A stretch of DNA of 64,000 nt from Klebsiella sp. RHBSTW-00484 (GCF_013705725.1 NZ_CP055481.1:1302001-1366000); one strand, 5' to 3'. Counted from the stretch's first letter, positions 1 to 9,350 are shown. The notes: generated by a model from the letters alone, not told the origin. Numbers and translations are program-made.

Positions 1-41
1 GTGGCGCCGCAGTCGAGGACCAGGATGACGTCTTGTTTCAT
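1..41 (-). CDS. fucK: L-fuculokinase, N-terminal fragment
   Basis: Only the first 13 codons and part of the next lie in the window. The minus-strand translation starts MKQDVILVLDCGA, which matches the ATP-binding start of the FGGY-family fuculokinase FucK. FucK phosphorylates L-fuculose between the FucI and FucA steps. A GGAG ribosome site precedes the ATG, and the gene follows fucI on the same strand, the expected fucPIK order. The identification rests on a short segment plus context. Confidence 0.85.
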   Translation of the reverse strand, partial: MKQDVILVLDCGA

Positions 42-59
42 ATATAACTCCATAAACGT

Positions 60-135
60 CGCCGGATGGCGCTGCGCTTATCCGGCCTACGGTTCACGCG
101 CCCGTAGGCCCGGTAAGCTTGCGCCACCGGGCAAA
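60..135. repeat. REP/BIME palindromes between fucI and fucK
   Basis: Two facing REP-type palindromes (GCCGGATGGCGCTGCGC... and GTAGGCCCGGTAAGCTTGCG...) fill the 100-base gap between fucI and fucK. They have the usual C/G-rich stem arms around GCGCTGCGC or AAGCTTGCG centres. Such elements stabilise upstream mRNA ends and bind gyrase or Pol I in enterics; no such role is shown here. Confidence 0.8.
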
Positions 136-141
136 GCCGCA

Positions 142-1917
142 TTAACGTTTATACAGCGGGCCATAGTTCTGGCAGGCGCGGTAATCCTGACCTTCTGTGT
201 CCATGCCGTGCGCAGACCAGGTGGAAGGGCGATAAATTTTCGCCTCTTCGACGTTATGCATGCACACCGGAATGCGCAGCATAGAAGCCAGGGTGATAAA
301 GTCGGCGCCGACGTGGCCGATGGTCAGCACGCCGTGGTTAGCGCCCCAGTTTGCCATCACTGAATAGACGTCGGAGAACGGGCCTTTACCGGTCAGGCGC
401 GGTGCAAACCACGTGGTAGGCCAGGTGGAGTTGGTGCGGGCATCAAGCTGGTCGTGCATCTCTTTCGGCAGCTCAACGCTCCAGCCTTCGGCGATTTGCA
501 GTACCGGACCAATGCCTTTGATGATATTCACGCGGGTCATAGTGAACGGCACGCCGCCTTCGGTCAGGAAGCGGGAAGAGAAGCCGCCGCCGCGGAAATA
601 TTCATGAATCGCCGGGCACCACTCGGTGGCAGCCAGGCAGTCGTCGGCTTCTTTCTGGCTGATCTCCCAGTGCGGTTTCATCGTTGGTTTGCCGTTGCCA
701 TCACGCTGTTTGCAGGAGCCATCCAGCGCCGCAGAGCCGGAGTTAATCAGGTGGATGATGCCGTGCTCGGCGAGGCCGGTGAGCGGTTTACCGGTGACGC
801 GTTCAACGGCGTCTGGCGACCAGTAGGTACGGACGTCAGCGAACACCTGGGCGGTGCCGGTTAACTGATGCCCCATCAGCATGGCAACGCCGTTCAGGCT
901 GTCGTTTTCGGTGGCGACGACAAAGGGTTCACGCACTCCATTCCAGTCAAAAGAGCTGTTCAGCAGGGCTTCGGCGGTATCGCCGTTAGGGTATTGATCG
1001 GTCCAGTGACGCTGGCCCTGGAAGCCGGCGGCAATGGCGTTATAGCCCAGCGACTCTTCCACCAGCCCTTTTTCCGCCAGCTTCTTGTTGCCCTGCATCA
1101 TGTCGCGGATGCACATCGCCATCAGCAGGCTCTCTTTGAGCACCGCGCGGCTCTGCTCTTCATTACGCTTATACTGCTGCGCGTTCTGGTCTTCGCCATA
1201 GCGGAAGTTTTTGTCCGCCCACGCCAGCGCCATCTCCAGCTCGGCTTCGTCATAGATTTTCTGATCGATACGGCGGCGCAGTTCGGTCATATCCACCGCC
1301 TGCACCTTCATGCCCAGCCAGGATTCGAAGAAGTTGTGATCGACAATGGAACCGGCTATCCCCATCGACACGCCGCCGACGGAAAGATAGCTTTTGCCTT
1401 TCATGCTGGCGACCGCTAAACCGGCGCGGGCAAAGCGCAGCAGTTTTTCTTCGACATCTGCCGGAATGGAGGTGTCATCGGCATCCTGCACGTCATGGCC
1501 GTAAATGGAGAATGCCGGAATGCCTTTCTGGCTGTGCGCTGCTAGTGCGGCGGCAAGATACACCGCGCCTGGGCGCTCGGTGCCGTTAAAGCCCCAGATG
1601 GCTTTCGGGCGCAGAGGGTCCATGTCGATCGTCTCGCTGCCGTAGCACCAGCACGGAGTGACGGTAATGGTGACGCCAACGTTGTGGCTGCTGAATTTCT
1701 CTTCACAGGCGGCGGATTCGGCCATTCCCGCGATACAGCTATCGGCGATCACGCATTCAATTTGTGCGCCGCAGGCGTGGCGGAGTTTCTCGGTGATAAG
1801 CGCGGCGGTGGCTTTCGCCATATTCATGGTTTGCTCTTCCAGCGACTCGCGCACTCCCATGCGACGTCCATCAATCACCGGGCGAATACCAATTTTCGGT
1901 AAGCTGATTTTTTTCAT
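142..1917 (-). CDS. fucI: L-fucose isomerase
   Basis: The 591-residue product matches full-length FucI, the cytosolic Mn-dependent ketol isomerase that converts L-fucose (and D-arabinose) to L-fuculose. It begins [19 protein letters not shown], typical of the family, and length agrees with E. coli FucI. A GAGGAAT ribosome site lies upstream of the ATG. It is the middle gene of fucP-fucI-fucK on the minus strand. An ERIC element separates it from fucP, so the fucP-fucI message would carry a long hairpin just before this start. No truncation or frameshift seen. Confidence 0.97.
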   Translation of the reverse strand: MKKISLPKIGIRPVIDGRRMGVRESLEEQTMNMAKATAALITEKLRHACGAQIECVIADSCIAGMAESAACEEKFSSHNVGVTITVTPCWCYGSETIDMDPLRPKAIWGFNGTERPGAVYLAAALAAHSQKGIPAFSIYGHDVQDADDTSIPADVEEKLLRFARAGLAVASMKGKSYLSVGGVSMGIAGSIVDHNFFESWLGMKVQAVDMTELRRRIDQKIYDEAELEMALAWADKNFRYGEDQNAQQYKRNEEQSRAVLKESLLMAMCIRDMMQGNKKLAEKGLVEESLGYNAIAAGFQGQRHWTDQYPNGDTAEALLNSSFDWNGVREPFVVATENDSLNGVAMLMGHQLTGTAQVFADVRTYWSPDAVERVTGKPLTGLAEHGIIHLINSGSAALDGSCKQRDGNGKPTMKPHWEISQKEADDCLAATEWCPAIHEYFRGGGFSSRFLTEGGVPFTMTRVNIIKGIGPVLQIAEGWSVELPKEMHDQLDARTNSTWPTTWFAPRLTGKGPFSDVYSVMANWGANHGVLTIGHVGADFITLASMLRIPVCMHNVEEAKIYRPSTWSAHGMDTEGQDYRACQNYGPLYKR

Positions 1918-1949
1918 TATAGATTCCTCACGTTATTCGGATAAATGTT

Positions 1950-2076
1950 TATACCCGTCATACTTCAATTTGCTTATGTGTTGGCTACACTCGCTCACCC
2001 CTGTCACATAGTTATCTATGCTCCAGGGGATTCACTCCCTTGCCGCCTTTAAGCAACTCGAATTATTTTGGGTATA
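1950..2076. repeat. ERIC element overlapping the fucP 3' end
   Basis: A 127-base imperfect palindrome with termini TATACCC and GGGTATA. It contains the ERIC core (CTCCAGGGGATTCACTCCC, matching the region of the classic ERIC1R primer). It lies between fucP and fucI in the operon and supplies the last codons and stop of fucP. Confidence 0.92.
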
Positions 2077-3384
2077 GTTAGCTGCCGTTTGTGAACGGAA
2101 ACGGGCAAAGATGAAGATGATGGCAAAGCAAAGTGCCGGAATGAGCTCTGCGGTCGTAATACTGCCTGCGGCGTCGCTGACAAAACCCATGACCGGGGTA
2201 ACGATGCCGCCGCCAATGATGGTCATGACGATGAAAGAGGAGCCGTATTTGGTGTCCTGTCCCAGATTTTTAATACCCAGCGAGAAGATGGTCGGATACT
2301 GAATCGACATAAATGCGCTGCACAGCGTCAGGGCCAACAGGCCGATTTGGCCGCCCGTGAAGGCTGAAATCAGGCACAGGATCATGGCAAGCAGGGCGTA
2401 GGCTGCCAGGACTTTATGCGGCGCGAAGCGGCTGACAAGCCAGGTGCCGGTGAAGCGACCGATAAAGAAGCACACCATGGTGCCGGTCAGATAGTTGGCG
2501 GCAAAGCCTGGGGTCATGCCGGGGATCTCTTCGATAGCGTAGCGAATCAGATAGCTCCAGCAGGCGGTTTGCGCGCCGACGTAGCAGAACTGCGCCAGCA
2601 CCGCCCAGCGCCAGTGGCGAATGCGCACCAGGCGGGAAAAGGAGGCTGAAAATGAACTCTGTCCGACATCACTATGATCATCACTTTGCAGGGCTGGGAA
2701 TTTGGTAAACATAATCAGCAGAGCGACCAGTAAGACGACCGCGACGATGATCATATAAGGGGTTTGTACCGATAACACCAGGCTGTGCTTATAGGCGCTG
2801 AGCTGTTCGGGCGCCATTTTATCGAGCACTTCCTGAGATTGATGCGGCACGTTAGACAAAATAAGACTTTGCCCAAAGACGACGGCGATAATGGCACCAA
2901 AAGAGTTAAAAGTTTGCGCCAGATTAAGTCGGAAGTGTCCACCACTTTCTGGCCCTAAAACGGTAACAAAAGGATTCGCCGCCGTTTCCAGACAACCTAA
3001 ACCTGCGGCGATAATAAATAATCCAATCAGGAATAAGGTGTAGTTCATCACTTCGGCGGCTGGCCAGAATAATGCTGCACCTAAAGCATATAAGAATAAT
3101 CCGGTAATAATTCCTGCTTTGTAACTTAATTTTTTCATCAATATCCCGGCAGGGATAGGAATGACGAAGTAACCAAAATAAAAAGCGGATTGGATTAGTC
3201 CGGCCTGAAAATTAGTTAGCGTAAAAGCTTGTTGAAATTGGGGTAATAAGATGTCATTCAGGTTGTTGGCGACCGCCCAAAGGAAAAATAACGAGCACAG
3301 TAAGGCGAAGGGAATAATGTAGCGCTTGCTTTTCCCTGTATCTACCGCACGAAAACTCTGCGTTTGTATTGTTGTGTTTCCCAT
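2032..3384 (-). CDS. fucP: L-fucose:H+ symporter, C-terminus extended by ERIC
   Basis: The 450-residue, 12-helix major facilitator matches FucP across its length, from MGNTTIQTQSFRAVD to FARFRSQTAAN. It imports L-fucose with protons through the inner membrane. E. coli FucP is 438 residues, as I recall, and ends at about SQTATN. Here translation runs on for 14 residues (YTQNNSSCLKAARE) before the stop. Those codons and the TGA come from the ERIC sequence, so the native stop was lost by or after ERIC insertion. First gene of the fuc transport and catabolic operon; divergent from fucA. Confidence 0.96.
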   Translation of the reverse strand: MGNTTIQTQSFRAVDTGKSKRYIIPFALLCSLFFLWAVANNLNDILLPQFQQAFTLTNFQAGLIQSAFYFGYFVIPIPAGILMKKLSYKAGIITGLFLYALGAALFWPAAEVMNYTLFLIGLFIIAAGLGCLETAANPFVTVLGPESGGHFRLNLAQTFNSFGAIIAVVFGQSLILSNVPHQSQEVLDKMAPEQLSAYKHSLVLSVQTPYMIIVAVVLLVALLIMFTKFPALQSDDHSDVGQSSFSASFSRLVRIRHWRWAVLAQFCYVGAQTACWSYLIRYAIEEIPGMTPGFAANYLTGTMVCFFIGRFTGTWLVSRFAPHKVLAAYALLAMILCLISAFTGGQIGLLALTLCSAFMSIQYPTIFSLGIKNLGQDTKYGSSFIVMTIIGGGIVTPVMGFVSDAAGSITTAELIPALCFAIIFIFARFRSQTAANYTQNNSSCLKAARE

Positions 3385-3586
3385 AGCATCCTCATTGGTT
3401 CAGAAGCGTGTTCAGCAGCATTAGAGTGTGGTTGGTTATACCCACCAGACCGCAAAAATCAGGGGAGTTCCGGTGACGGTGTAAACAGTGAAATAAACAT
3501 CACGGAATGAACTCATGAATGCATTTTCAAATAAAAAACGTCTTTTAATATGATGGTGGTCACACTTAGCATCTATTGAGTGATTT

Positions 3587-3608
3587 TATGTGATTATCAT
3601 CACTTTAA
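3587..3608. promoter_or_regulatory. Candidate CRP site in the fucP-fucA divergent region
   Basis: TGTGA-TTATCA-TCACT matches the CRP consensus TGTGA-N6-TCACA with one mismatch. It sits about 200 bases before fucP and 350 before fucA. Catabolite control of fuc genes is established in E. coli; use of this site here is inferred. The rest of the 570-base divergent region is AT-rich and shows no open reading frame; FucR operators could not be recognised by eye. Confidence 0.55.
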
Positions 3609-3690
3609 TAATCAGGAAAACATGACCGTTTGAGAATGTTAATTCTAAAACCCACAAAGAGAATGACCGATTGAATTTATAATGTGGAAT

Positions 3691-3758
3691 ACGGGCAGTT
3701 GTTACAATTATCGCTAAAATGCCCGTTTTTTAATGTATCAGTAATAACGGGCATTTTT
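3691..3758. terminator. Three-arm hairpin set in the fucP-fucA divergent region
   Basis: ACGGGCA (3691-3697), TGCCCGT (3720-3726) and ACGGGCA (3747-3753) can pair in two exclusive ways. Arms 2 and 3 extend to a perfect 12-bp stem (3716-3727 with 3746-3757). A run of six T follows arm 2 and five T follow arm 3 on the plus strand, so either pairing resembles an intrinsic terminator facing fucA. The position inside a promoter region rather than after a gene is odd. Confidence 0.55.
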
Positions 3759-3956
3759 GAGAAATTAAAAGTGAGTTATCTGTTTTTTTTAGCTTTAAAT
3801 AAGTGAGGGGTATCACAGAACGTGGTGATGTAAATTCCTTTCTCATTATTCAGGATGATGATGGTGAACAATTATTCGCATTATTCAACAGCGCCAGGGC
3901 GTCATGCCAGGTGAGTCGTCTGTTGTCGTATTGAGCATCATAAAGAGAGGTAAGAA

Positions 3957-4604
3957 ATGGAACGAAATAGACTGGCCCGGCAGATTATTGATACCTGCCT
4001 GGAAATGACCCGCCTGGGATTAAACCAGGGAACAGCAGGTAATGTGAGCGTGCGTTATCAAGGGGGAATGCTCATAACGCCTACGGGCATTGCTTATGAA
4101 AAACTGACCGAAGCGCACATTGTTTATATTGATGCCGATGGCCAGCATGAGCAGGGCAAACTGCCATCCAGCGAGTGGCGTTTTCATATGGCGGCTTATC
4201 AGACGCGTTCTGACGCTAACGCGGTGGTGCATAACCATGCGGTTCACTGCACGGCGGTTTCGATCCTCAACCGTCCTATTCCGGCTATTCACTACATGAT
4301 TGCGGCGGCGGGCGGTAATTCTATCCCCTGCGCGCCGTATGCCACTTTCGGTACCCGCGAGCTGTCCGAATATGTGGCAGTGGCCCTTAAAAACCGTAAA
4401 GCGACGCTGTTGCAGCACCATGGCCTGATTGCTTGCGAAGAGAATCTGGAAAAGGCCCTGTGGCTGGCGCATGAGGTGGAAGTGCTGGCGCAGCTCTACC
4501 TCAGCACACTGGCTATTGTCGATCCGGTTCCGGTGCTTGATGACGAGGCGATTGCTATCGTGCTGGAAAAGTTCAAAACCTACGGATTACGTATCGAAGA
4601 ATAA
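3957..4604 (+). CDS. fucA: L-fuculose-1-phosphate aldolase
   Basis: The 215-residue class II aldolase/adducin-fold protein starts MERNRLARQIIDTCLEMTRLGLN and matches FucA in length. It cleaves L-fuculose 1-phosphate to dihydroxyacetone phosphate and L-lactaldehyde in the cytosol. The zinc-binding histidines of the family are visible in VVHNHAVH and in LLQHHGLI. A GAGAGGTAAGAA ribosome site precedes the ATG. It is transcribed away from fucP. In E. coli the next gene is fucO, which reduces lactaldehyde; here it is absent and repeats follow directly. Confidence 0.96.
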   Translation: MERNRLARQIIDTCLEMTRLGLNQGTAGNVSVRYQGGMLITPTGIAYEKLTEAHIVYIDADGQHEQGKLPSSEWRFHMAAYQTRSDANAVVHNHAVHCTAVSILNRPIPAIHYMIAAAGGNSIPCAPYATFGTRELSEYVAVALKNRKATLLQHHGLIACEENLEKALWLAHEVEVLAQLYLSTLAIVDPVPVLDDEAIAIVLEKFKTYGLRIEE

Positions 4605-4621
4605 AGCCTAAGAGAACGTTT

Positions 4622-4975
4622 TCTCCCGGCTGTCGGATGGCGGCGTGTCGCCTTATCCGGCCTGTGTTTGATGCCGCTTTGTGGGCAGGATGCGCCATTG
4701 GGCAACGGGCTTACTGCCGTTTGCGGGATGGTAGCCCGGACAGATGCGCAGCATCGCCTCCGGGAAATTCTGCCCCTCTGCACTTTGCTCCCGGGGGCGG
4801 CGCAAAGCGCCTGCCCGGGCTACGGGTTAGCCGTCGTCTGCGGGCAGGATGCGCCATTGGCCAACGGGCTTACTGCCGTTTGCGGGATGGTAGCCCGGAC
4901 AGATGCGAAGCATCGCCTCCGGGAAATTCTGCCCCTCTGCACTTTGCTCCCGGGGGCGGCGCAAAGCGCCTGCCC
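4622..4975. repeat. REP plus tandem ~159-base BIME repeat, left part
   Basis: A REP palindrome (4622-4665) is followed by two copies of a roughly 159-base unit beginning near GGGCAGGATGCGCCATTGG (4683 and 4842). Each unit holds a REP pair: GTAGCCCGGACAGATGCG...CATCGCCTCCGGGA and CCCGGGGGCGG...GCCTGCCCGGGCTAC. The array continues at 6366 on the far side of an insertion sequence, which has split it. No coding capacity is credible here. Confidence 0.85.
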
Positions 4976-5029
4976 GTATATGGATACCTCCCGTGATGCA
5001 AGCTATTTTTTGTGTGAGTCACCAGGGTA

Positions 5030-5236
5030 AGTTGCGTTCGTATATCCGGCCTCTCTTTCGGTACCGTCGTACCCGGGCCATGATGTGTTCTGCGCACCTG
5101 CTTCCTTTCGGGCTATCGGCTTTGCTTCGCAGGGAGCCTTCGGACAGGCCGGATTTCTCAGGTGCTGGTCTTACCGGTTACTCATCACGCTAAATCGCTT
5201 CGCAATCTCACGACAGGGTTACTGCTCTTTTTACTG
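5030..5236 (-). ncRNA. Candidate bridge RNA of IS copy A
   Basis: The structured non-coding stretch after the transposase gene. Read on the minus strand it has a guide pair CTGTCCG (complement of 5141-5147) and TAGCCCG (complement of 5109-5115), enclosed by GCACCTG/CAGGTGC. These match the REP target around the CG core, with a U-G wobble for the CTGCCCG present at this site. A second pair resembles the element's own ends (complements of 5082-5087 and 5039-5045). Ends of the RNA are estimated. Expression is unproven. Confidence 0.55.
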
Positions 5237-5256
5237 CATGGTTCACGGGGCGTCGG

Positions 5257-6279
5257 TTAACCGGCGACCCGTGAACCATGGTAATCTTCTCCGCGACTCA
5301 TCACCGCCCACGCTATCCGCACATTCTTGTTCGCCAGCGCCACCGTCGCGATATTCCGGTTCCGTCTTTCCGCCACCGACTGCAGCCACTGGCTCCGCCG
5401 GTCTTCTTTGCCTGCACATGTCTTCAGAACTGACCGTGCCCCGTGGATGACCAGCGTACGCAGGTAGCTGTCACCCCGCTTGCTGATATGCCCCAGCTGC
5501 TGCTTACCGCCGCTTGAGTGCTGCCGGGGAACCAGCCCCACATAAGCCGCCATCTCCCGACCGTTCTTAAACTGCGTCGCGTCACCCAACAACGCCACCA
5601 TCGCGCTGGCGGTTATCACGCCGATACCTTCTATTTTCATCAGCCGCTGGATGCAGATATCTTCCCGCGCCGCCTCTGCGAGCCGCCGGTCATGCCCCGC
5701 CACCCGGTCATCCAGCATCCGCAGCTCTTCGGCCAGCTCGCACAGCAGGCGCATAAACCGGTCATCCCACTGCTCCTGCTGTGACAGTATCTCCGGCAGC
5801 GCCTTACGCAACTGGCTGATGCCGACCGGCAGCACCACGCCGAATTCGCCCAGAAAGCCCCGTATCTCGTTGCACAGCGCCGTGCGGCTTTTTATCACTC
5901 TGGCCCGCACGCGATGCTCAGCCTGAAGAGTCTGCTGGCGCTCTGTCTTAACCGCGACGAAGCGCATGGCGGGGCGGCTGATGGCTTCACAGATGGCTTC
6001 GGCATCGTTGGCATCATTCTTGTTGCCTTTGAGGTAAGGCTTGACGAATTTCGGGGGAATAATGCGCACGGTATGCCCCATGCGGGTGAGTTCGCGGGAC
6101 CAGTAGTGGGATGATGCGCAGGCTTCAATCCCGATGGTGCAGGGAGCCAGCTGAGAGAAATAAGCGTGCATGTGGGCGCGGCGGAGAGATTTCCGTACGA
6201 CGACATGTTCATGGTGATCCACAGCATGGATCTGAAAGACATTTTTTGCCAGGTCAAGACCGATACGTTTAATATTCAT
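5257..6279 (-). CDS. IS110-family transposase (IS1111 type), copy A
   Basis: The 340-residue recombinase begins MNIKRIGLDLAKNVFQ. It has the RuvC-like DEDD domain at the N-terminus (acidic residues in GLDLAKN, GIEAC and NDANDAEAI). The C-terminal Tnp20 domain is at about residues 195-290 and carries the serine region QHSSGGK used in IS110-family strand exchange. I chose the ATG at 6279 over a GTG three codons earlier because a GGAGG site precedes it. It differs from copy B at a few residues between about 60 and 105 (for example SREL versus AREL, YLKG versus YLRG). Likely functional. Confidence 0.93.
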   Translation of the reverse strand: MNIKRIGLDLAKNVFQIHAVDHHEHVVVRKSLRRAHMHAYFSQLAPCTIGIEACASSHYWSRELTRMGHTVRIIPPKFVKPYLKGNKNDANDAEAICEAISRPAMRFVAVKTERQQTLQAEHRVRARVIKSRTALCNEIRGFLGEFGVVLPVGISQLRKALPEILSQQEQWDDRFMRLLCELAEELRMLDDRVAGHDRRLAEAAREDICIQRLMKIEGIGVITASAMVALLGDATQFKNGREMAAYVGLVPRQHSSGGKQQLGHISKRGDSYLRTLVIHGARSVLKTCAGKEDRRSQWLQSVAERRNRNIATVALANKNVRIAWAVMSRGEDYHGSRVAG

Positions 6280-6365
6280 GGTGGACACCTCCTCCTGTGG
6301 ACTGCAGGTAACACTTCCAGTCTGGCACGTTATGATGCCGTAAGGTGGGAGGTGTCCATCACATC

Positions 6366-6465
6366 GGGCTACGGGTTAGCCGTCGTCTGCGGGCAGGATG
6401 CGCCATTGGGTAACGGGCTTACTGCCGTTTGCGGGATGGTAGCCGTCGTCTGCGGGCAGGATGCG
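6366..6465. repeat. BIME repeat array, right part
   Basis: Continuation of the array begun at 4622: the outer half of the interrupted REP, one partial 159-base unit, and a further short repeat of GTAGCCGTCGTCTGCGGG. It ends exactly at the xni stop codon. Confidence 0.8.
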
Positions 6466-7221
6466 CTACTGTGTCAGCCGCAGCTGTTGCAGGTTGCCAT
6501 CCAGATGCAAATCGGTTTGCAGGCGTGCTATCTCACGGCAGGTAAACGCCATCTCTTTATGTTCTTCCAGCTTCTTACGCCACTTCTCCGGCACTTCCGC
6601 CAGTCGCGCGTAGATCCCTTCCAGATCCTGAAAATCGGTTAACAGCTGGGCGGCGCTTTTCGGCCCAATCCCCGCCACGCCGGGAACCTTTGAACTGCTG
6701 ATGCCCGCCAGCCCCCAGTAATCAGGCAGTTGCTCGGGCGTGACGCCGAACTCTTTGGCGATAAACGGCGCATCCAGCCAGCGTTTCTGGAAGTAATCGC
6801 GAATGCGGATAGTTGGCGACAGCAGCTGGCAGTAGCCTTTATCGGTGGAAACAATGGTGGCCTGATGCCCGGCTTGCGCCACTTTCACCGCCAGAGTGGC
6901 GGCAAGGTCGTCGGCCTCGCTACCGGAGATCGCCCAGCAGCGGAACCCACGCTGCTCGAACGCCGCTCGCAGTGCTGGCATCTCCGCTTCGAGGGTTTCC
7001 GGCATCGGTGCGCGCCCGGCTTTATAGTCCGGCAGGCGCTGATGCCGCCAGCCGTGAGCGCGGTCTTCATCATCAAACACCGCCACGACGTGAGTCGGCT
7101 GGCTATGGACCACCAGTTGTTCAAGCGCGTGCAGGCAGGTATCAACGCAGGGCGACCCCTGCACCGCGTGGATGCGGCGAATGAGATTAAGTGCGTCGAC
7201 GATGAGTAGATGAACGGCCAC
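6466..7221 (-). CDS. xni: Flap endonuclease Xni (exonuclease IX homologue)
   Basis: About 251 residues, matching Xni in length and sequence ([20 protein letters not shown] at the start). It belongs to the 5'-nuclease family related to the Pol I N-terminal domain and acts on flap DNA structures. Family features seen: [21 protein letters not shown], the metal-site region [11 protein letters not shown], and the helix-hairpin-helix [14 protein letters not shown]. The start is ambiguous: GTG at 7221 matches E. coli Xni and has a GGGGA site, while an ATG at 7233 adds MGTS and has its own AGGAG site. E. coli has sdaB next door; here a 10-kb island intervenes. Confidence 0.94.
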   Translation of the reverse strand: MAVHLLIVDALNLIRRIHAVQGSPCVDTCLHALEQLVVHSQPTHVVAVFDDEDRAHGWRHQRLPDYKAGRAPMPETLEAEMPALRAAFEQRGFRCWAISGSEADDLAATLAVKVAQAGHQATIVSTDKGYCQLLSPTIRIRDYFQKRWLDAPFIAKEFGVTPEQLPDYWGLAGISSSKVPGVAGIGPKSAAQLLTDFQDLEGIYARLAEVPEKWRKKLEEHKEMAFTCREIARLQTDLHLDGNLQQLRLTQ

Positions 7222-7331
7222 GGATGTCCCCATAGATAGGCTCCTGTTCTTAATGCCTTTTAGGGTAACATCGCCGCGCGGGTGAGGCTATTAGCACCTG
7301 GAGAATCAGGAAGATGACTCGCAGTTTCGAC

Positions 7332-9275
7332 CTAATCGACGTGCATCAGCAGGCTGGGTTCGCTATTAGTGGCGTCGCCGTACCAGACCGCTTCGCGCAC
7401 CGAAATCGGTTTGTTGATAAGCCCCAGGGCGTAAAAACGATCGGCGATACTTTGCTGGGCGCGAATCACATTGAGATCCATCGGGCGTGTTCGATGGCTG
7501 CGGCGGGCTAATGCTCGGGTCAGCGAAGCGGCGTTAAGCCCCAGCTCCGCAGAGAGCAGGTTTGCAGCTTCATCACGGTGCAGGTCGATAAACTGCCCGG
7601 TCTGCGTTAATTCGGCTACCAGGCGCTGCATAATATCGTTATTGCGAATGGCGTAGTCGCGGCGCGAGAGGTAGAAATGGTGGTTGTTGACGCGCCCCTC
7701 GCCGCTGGTGACGACCCGTAATTCACCGCTATATTCCGCATCGCTGAGTAGCGGATCCCACATCATCCACGCATCAACTGTTAGATAATCGCTGGCGGTT
7801 AGCGGGTATTTCGGTGGAATGTAGACCACTTTGACGTCATTCAACTCTAGCCCGGCCTCTTCCAGAATATGCAGCAGCAGCCAGTGAACGTTAGAGCCTT
7901 TATTCAGCGCGATGCGCTTGCCGCGCAGGTCGGCAATGGTGTGGATATCGCTGTGCTGCGGGACGACCATCGCCACGCTTTGCGGTGCGGGCGGCTCCCA
8001 GGCGACGTAGACCAGATCGCTGTTGTTGGCCTGAGCGAAGACTGGCGGCGCTTCGCCAGTGGTACCGAAATCTATCTCATCGCAGGCCAGCGCGTGCAGC
8101 AACTGTGGCCCGGCGGGGAACTCGCTCCACAGCACGCTGACGCCGTGGCTGGCAAAGGCTTTCTCCAGACTTTGCCGCGCTTTCAGGATACCGAGGTTGC
8201 CGAAGCGCTGAAAACCGATGCGCAGTTCCCGGTCATGACTATCACTATTTACCGCCGGACGATAAGTCGGCTCCAGCCTGCGGCGGCCTTTAATCATGCC
8301 AAAATTCGCCAGTTGCGTGCGCAGCGTGTGGCGACTAATGCCCAGCAACGCCGCGGCCTGGCTTTGGTTATCGTCGCAGTGGGCCATTGCGCCGCGAATC
8401 AACGCCCCGGTGACCCGCTCCCACAGCGGCTCGCCCGGTAAGGAGAGCTGGTGGTGAATAAAGTCGTCCAGTTCATTATCGCTGGCTGCCGGTAGCGCAC
8501 TGCTTAGGGTCGTCAACCGTAGCTGGGCGGGGCTAATGACCTCTTCTTTACTGAGCAACACCGCGTTATGCAGGGTGTTCTCCAGCTCGCGGATATTGCC
8601 CGGCCAGGGGTAATCCATCAGCCTTGCCAGAGTTTCCGGAGCCAGACGGCGAACCGGGCTACCCAGACGATGGGCGTAGAGCGAGAGGAAATGGTCCGCC
8701 AGCACGGGAATATCCTGGCGACGCTGGCGCAGGGGCGGCAGCGGCACGATGGCGATATTCAACCGGTAGTAGAGGTCTTCGCGGAAACGACGTTCGCGGA
8801 TGGCCTGCATTAGATCAACGTGGGTGGCGGCGATCACCCGCACATCGACCTTGATCGCTTTGCGCGAGCCTACACGGGTGATTTCGCGCTCCTGAAGGAC
8901 GCGCAGCAGCTTGACCTGTAGCGGCAGGCTCAGCTCGCCAATTTCATCGAGCAGCAGCGTGCCGCCTTGCGCTGCCTCGAACCATCCGGGATGGCTTTGT
9001 ATCGCGCCGGTAAAGGCCCCTTTTTCATGACCAAACAGCTCCGCTTCCGCCAGACTTTCGCTGAGCGCGCCGCAGTTGACCGCCAGAAACGGCCGGTGAC
9101 GGCGCGGGCTGTGGTGATGCAGATAGCGGGCGACAACCTCTTTACCGGTGCCGGTTTCGCCGACAATAAGCACCGTCGCTTCGGTAGGGGCCAGTTTATC
9201 CAGCAGACTCTGAAACGCTTTTGACGCCGGGTCGATTAGCACGGGCGTAGCGGATGGGAATTCAGGGTTCAGCAT
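7332..9275 (-). CDS. Sigma-54 activator with C-terminal sulfonate-binding-protein domain
   Basis: A 647-residue protein of three parts. Residues about 15-245 form an AAA+ sigma-54 activator domain with Walker A GETGTGKE, the sigma-54 contact motif GAFTGA and Walker [10 protein letters not shown]. Residues about 290-335 hold a Fis-type helix-turn-helix ([20 protein letters not shown]). Residues about 350-635 are homologous to periplasmic aliphatic-sulfonate-binding proteins, clearly similar to the product at 16421-17362 ([29 protein letters not shown]). There is no signal peptide, so this sensor part should be cytosolic. It lacks an N-terminal receiver or GAF sensor. I infer that it senses a sulfonate or sulfur metabolite and activates the divergent monooxygenase operon. 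The exact effector is unknown. Confidence 0.88.
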   Translation of the reverse strand: MLNPEFPSATPVLIDPASKAFQSLLDKLAPTEATVLIVGETGTGKEVVARYLHHHSPRRHRPFLAVNCGALSESLAEAELFGHEKGAFTGAIQSHPGWFEAAQGGTLLLDEIGELSLPLQVKLLRVLQEREITRVGSRKAIKVDVRVIAATHVDLMQAIRERRFREDLYYRLNIAIVPLPPLRQRRQDIPVLADHFLSLYAHRLGSPVRRLAPETLARLMDYPWPGNIRELENTLHNAVLLSKEEVISPAQLRLTTLSSALPAASDNELDDFIHHQLSLPGEPLWERVTGALIRGAMAHCDDNQSQAAALLGISRHTLRTQLANFGMIKGRRRLEPTYRPAVNSDSHDRELRIGFQRFGNLGILKARQSLEKAFASHGVSVLWSEFPAGPQLLHALACDEIDFGTTGEAPPVFAQANNSDLVYVAWEPPAPQSVAMVVPQHSDIHTIADLRGKRIALNKGSNVHWLLLHILEEAGLELNDVKVVYIPPKYPLTASDYLTVDAWMMWDPLLSDAEYSGELRVVTSGEGRVNNHHFYLSRRDYAIRNNDIMQRLVAELTQTGQFIDLHRDEAANLLSAELGLNAASLTRALARRSHRTRPMDLNVIRAQQSIADRFYALGLINKPISVREAVWYGDATNSEPSLLMHVD

Positions 9276-9350
9276 GGCGGATCTCCGGTAGTTGATGCCC
9301 TGAACTTATCCTGTGCCGACGGCGGAAGCCAGAGGGTAAACCCGCCGGAC

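Larger units (their letters stand above)
4977..6365 (-). mobile_element. IS110-family (IS1111-type) element, copy A, in a REP
   Basis: About 1389 bases, nearly identical to copy B at 14992-16379. It is flanked by the dinucleotide CG (4975-4976 and 6366-6367). Removing the element and one CG restores the intact REP sequence GTAGCCCGGGCAGG. Sub-terminal inverted repeats (GGACACCTCCC near one end; its complement with one change near the other) lie a few bases inside the ends, a hallmark of the IS1111 subgroup. No target duplication is seen beyond the shared CG. Confidence 0.88.

Noticed and set aside
1..363. 120-codon plus-strand open frame at the window start
   Set aside because: It runs antisense to fucK, through REP palindromes and into fucI; no ribosome site or family similarity.
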